64,000 nucleotides of DNA from contig CAJHZI010000650.1 of assembly GCA_905160935.1 (NCBI GenBank), positions 310,001 through 374,000 on the forward strand. Reading direction: 5' to 3'. This DNA comes from Enchytraeus crypticus. Its lineage: Eukaryota; Annelida; Clitellata; Enchytraeida; Enchytraeidae. The notes below the pieces were generated by a model, which saw only the letters and a list, made by a program, of their open reading frames with translations, had not been told where the DNA came from and searched no databases. The translations under genes were made by a program, and so were the position numbers. Within the stretch, counting starts at the first letter, position 1. Each line of letters begins with the position of its first letter. Shown here in pieces: positions 47,975 through 64,000 of the stretch.

Positions 47975-48108
47975 ATCATCATCTTCCTTTGAATCCCAGT
48001 TTAACTAGGGTCGGGATACGAATAGACATTTTACAGTCCTCTCTGTCACACATCACATCATAAATCAATCCCTATTTTCACGTCCCTCTTAATCACCGCA
48101 TCCCAAGT
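47975..48108 (-). mobile_element. LINE 3' fragment, (GAT)n-tailed family
   Basis: TCATCATC tail, GAATCCCAGTTTAACTAGGG, ending CCGCATCCCAAGTTAA. Intergenic, 3' of the PLD gene. Confidence 0.87.
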
Positions 48109-49183
48109 TAAACTTGTTCATTCCTATGAGAAAAGTTTGTATAAATTGTATACTCAATGAAAATAATAGTAAAACACTGACCTAATTGTAGATTAGCTAT
48201 ATACAGTAAGCAGTAGGTATACGGACAAACGTGTCAAACAAGTTGGTAAAATATTTTACTAAAAATTTGAAGAATAGTAGTCTCTACACAATCCAAATGT
48301 CTTATATTCAGCAAAAGTAGATCGATTGAGCATAAAAATTCAATTTCTTACATTCTTTCACAAAATGGTAACACAAGTTACAGCAATTTTTAAATGCATT
48401 TGAAAGTTTTTAAGCAGGAATCATTTGTCTGTAATGTAATGGCAAAGCAAATAGACTCAGTAAAAATTTCAATTTTTAATAATAAAGACATAAATTAATT
48501 GAATGAAATGTAACAGTCCAAATCACAAATGCCTGAGATATTCCGCAATGCAGCAATATGACAGAAGTTCGTAATAGGCCTACATGTCCCGTCTCCTGAA
48601 CATCAATAATATCATTAAGCAAACACAGAATAGATAATTCAATTCGCTATTCAACTGTAAAGTTAAATAAAAAATTTATGTAATTTATAAAAAGGTTTAG
48701 AACAGCTGAAGCCAATAGGAAAAAAGTCAATAGGAAATTCAGTCTTTCGGAAATTATTAAAATGCCAAATTGTCTAGAAGAAATCAGCATTATCACTATG
48801 TTTCAGAATTGATGCAAAATCAAAATCTGTTAGTTTAAGTCTAGCAAATTAAACTCCTGATAAATTTTGCAAGGTGACAGTTTTTCAGATTCAAGAAAAT
48901 TTGAAATATCTTCAGACAACATGCACATTTACGTTCTTTACTAAATATATATTTGCAAATGCTGGATTTCATCGAGTGCGAAATAAAACTAATATCAATA
49001 ATTTAACTTGAAAATTTATGAGGCGTATTATAGTTTAAACCCTTAAAAATACTTATTCTATGCTGAACCCCAATTAGCCAGGTCTGTTAAAAGCAATGTG
49101 ATGCAATCAACGTGAAGAGGAGAAATCGGATGAATCACGTTAATAGAGTTAGTAGAAGGTTGGTGCCTAGTAAGCATTATTTA

Positions 49184-63604
<14,421 letters not shown>

Positions 63605-63788
63605 CTAAAAATAAAAACAAAACCAACAAGACACGTACACAGATAATTAATTAAGACACCTATTTATTTATTTAAAATTTCGATTTTGCATAGAAATATG
63701 AAATGTAATGCAAATAGTTGAATAGCACATAATTTCACAATCAGGGTTAACCCAAAGCACTAGGCACTTATAGGGACCCATATAAAGT

Positions 63789-63960
63789 CACATGTATATA
63801 CATACATATACATACATATACTGATATACATACACATACATACATATACACATAATACATACATATATATGTATATGCACACGTATACACATATACGCAC
63901 ACACACATACACAGTATACATCTACATGTATAAATTAACATATATACAGAATACATGTAA
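63789..63960. repeat. (CATA)n microsatellite
   Basis: TACATACATATACACA-type tract at the right end, in the PLD intron that leaves the window. Confidence 0.93.
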
Positions 63961-64000
63961 GTATCGTGAATAGTGAAAGTCAAAGCATTGCCAATAAAAT

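Larger units (their letters stand above)
42975..49183. other. Intergenic region between the two 3' ends
   Basis: A+T-rich. It holds the SINE and LINE copies listed at 44157, 44866, 45379, 45712 and 47975; otherwise nothing recognisable. The left boundary of the PLD transcript is somewhere in its right part. Confidence 0.6.

Overview
This is A+T-rich animal nuclear DNA. Two intron-rich genes lie tail to tail on opposite strands, in a repeat-rich background typical of a medium-to-large invertebrate genome. Both proteins are animal types (a tail-anchored ORP5/ORP8 sterol/phosphatidylserine transfer protein and a PLD1/PLD2-type phospholipase D), but I cannot name the phylum from sequence alone. 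No bacterial features, CRISPR arrays or genuine structural RNA genes were seen.

Layout. 1-17.6 kb: no recognisable gene. It holds tRNA- and 5S-derived SINEs, non-LTR retrotransposon (LINE) tails, a Tc1/mariner relic, an hAT-like element with a LINE nested inside it, a long hairpin and (AT)n tracts. 17.6-40.8 kb (+): ORP8-like gene, 19 exons found, complete at the 3' end. The first coding exon(s) and promoter are not identified. A piggyBac element and several LINE/SINE copies sit in its introns. 40.8-49.2 kb: intergenic. 49.2-63.6 kb (-): catalytic half of phospholipase D, 16 exons, running off the right edge (the N-terminal PX/PH half is outside the window). All exon phases close in both genes: about 896 codons for ORP8 and 878 for the PLD part.

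The most unusual feature is a recurring pattern. At seven exon-intron boundaries in these two genes, a tandem repeat or duplication crosses the splice junction, so the splice site itself has been copied 2 to about 41 times. These are: an acceptor at 18742 (2 copies), an acceptor at 28444 (6 copies, 48 bp), a GC donor at 33415 (12 copies, 39 bp, all in frame), a donor at 37858 (2 copies), and on the minus strand acceptors at 49408 (10 or more copies) and 57632 (about 3) and a donor at 51975 (about 41 copies, 18 bp). The 39-bp array splits the OSBP signature EQ|ISHHPP. It is open in frame, so choice of donor could add 13 residues per copy into the lipid-binding domain.

Functionally, ORP8 proteins are ER-anchored lipid exchangers acting on phosphoinositides and phosphatidylserine at membrane contacts, and PLD makes phosphatidic acid and is PI(4,5)P2-dependent. 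Their adjacency may be chance. Nothing in the sequence shows co-regulation.
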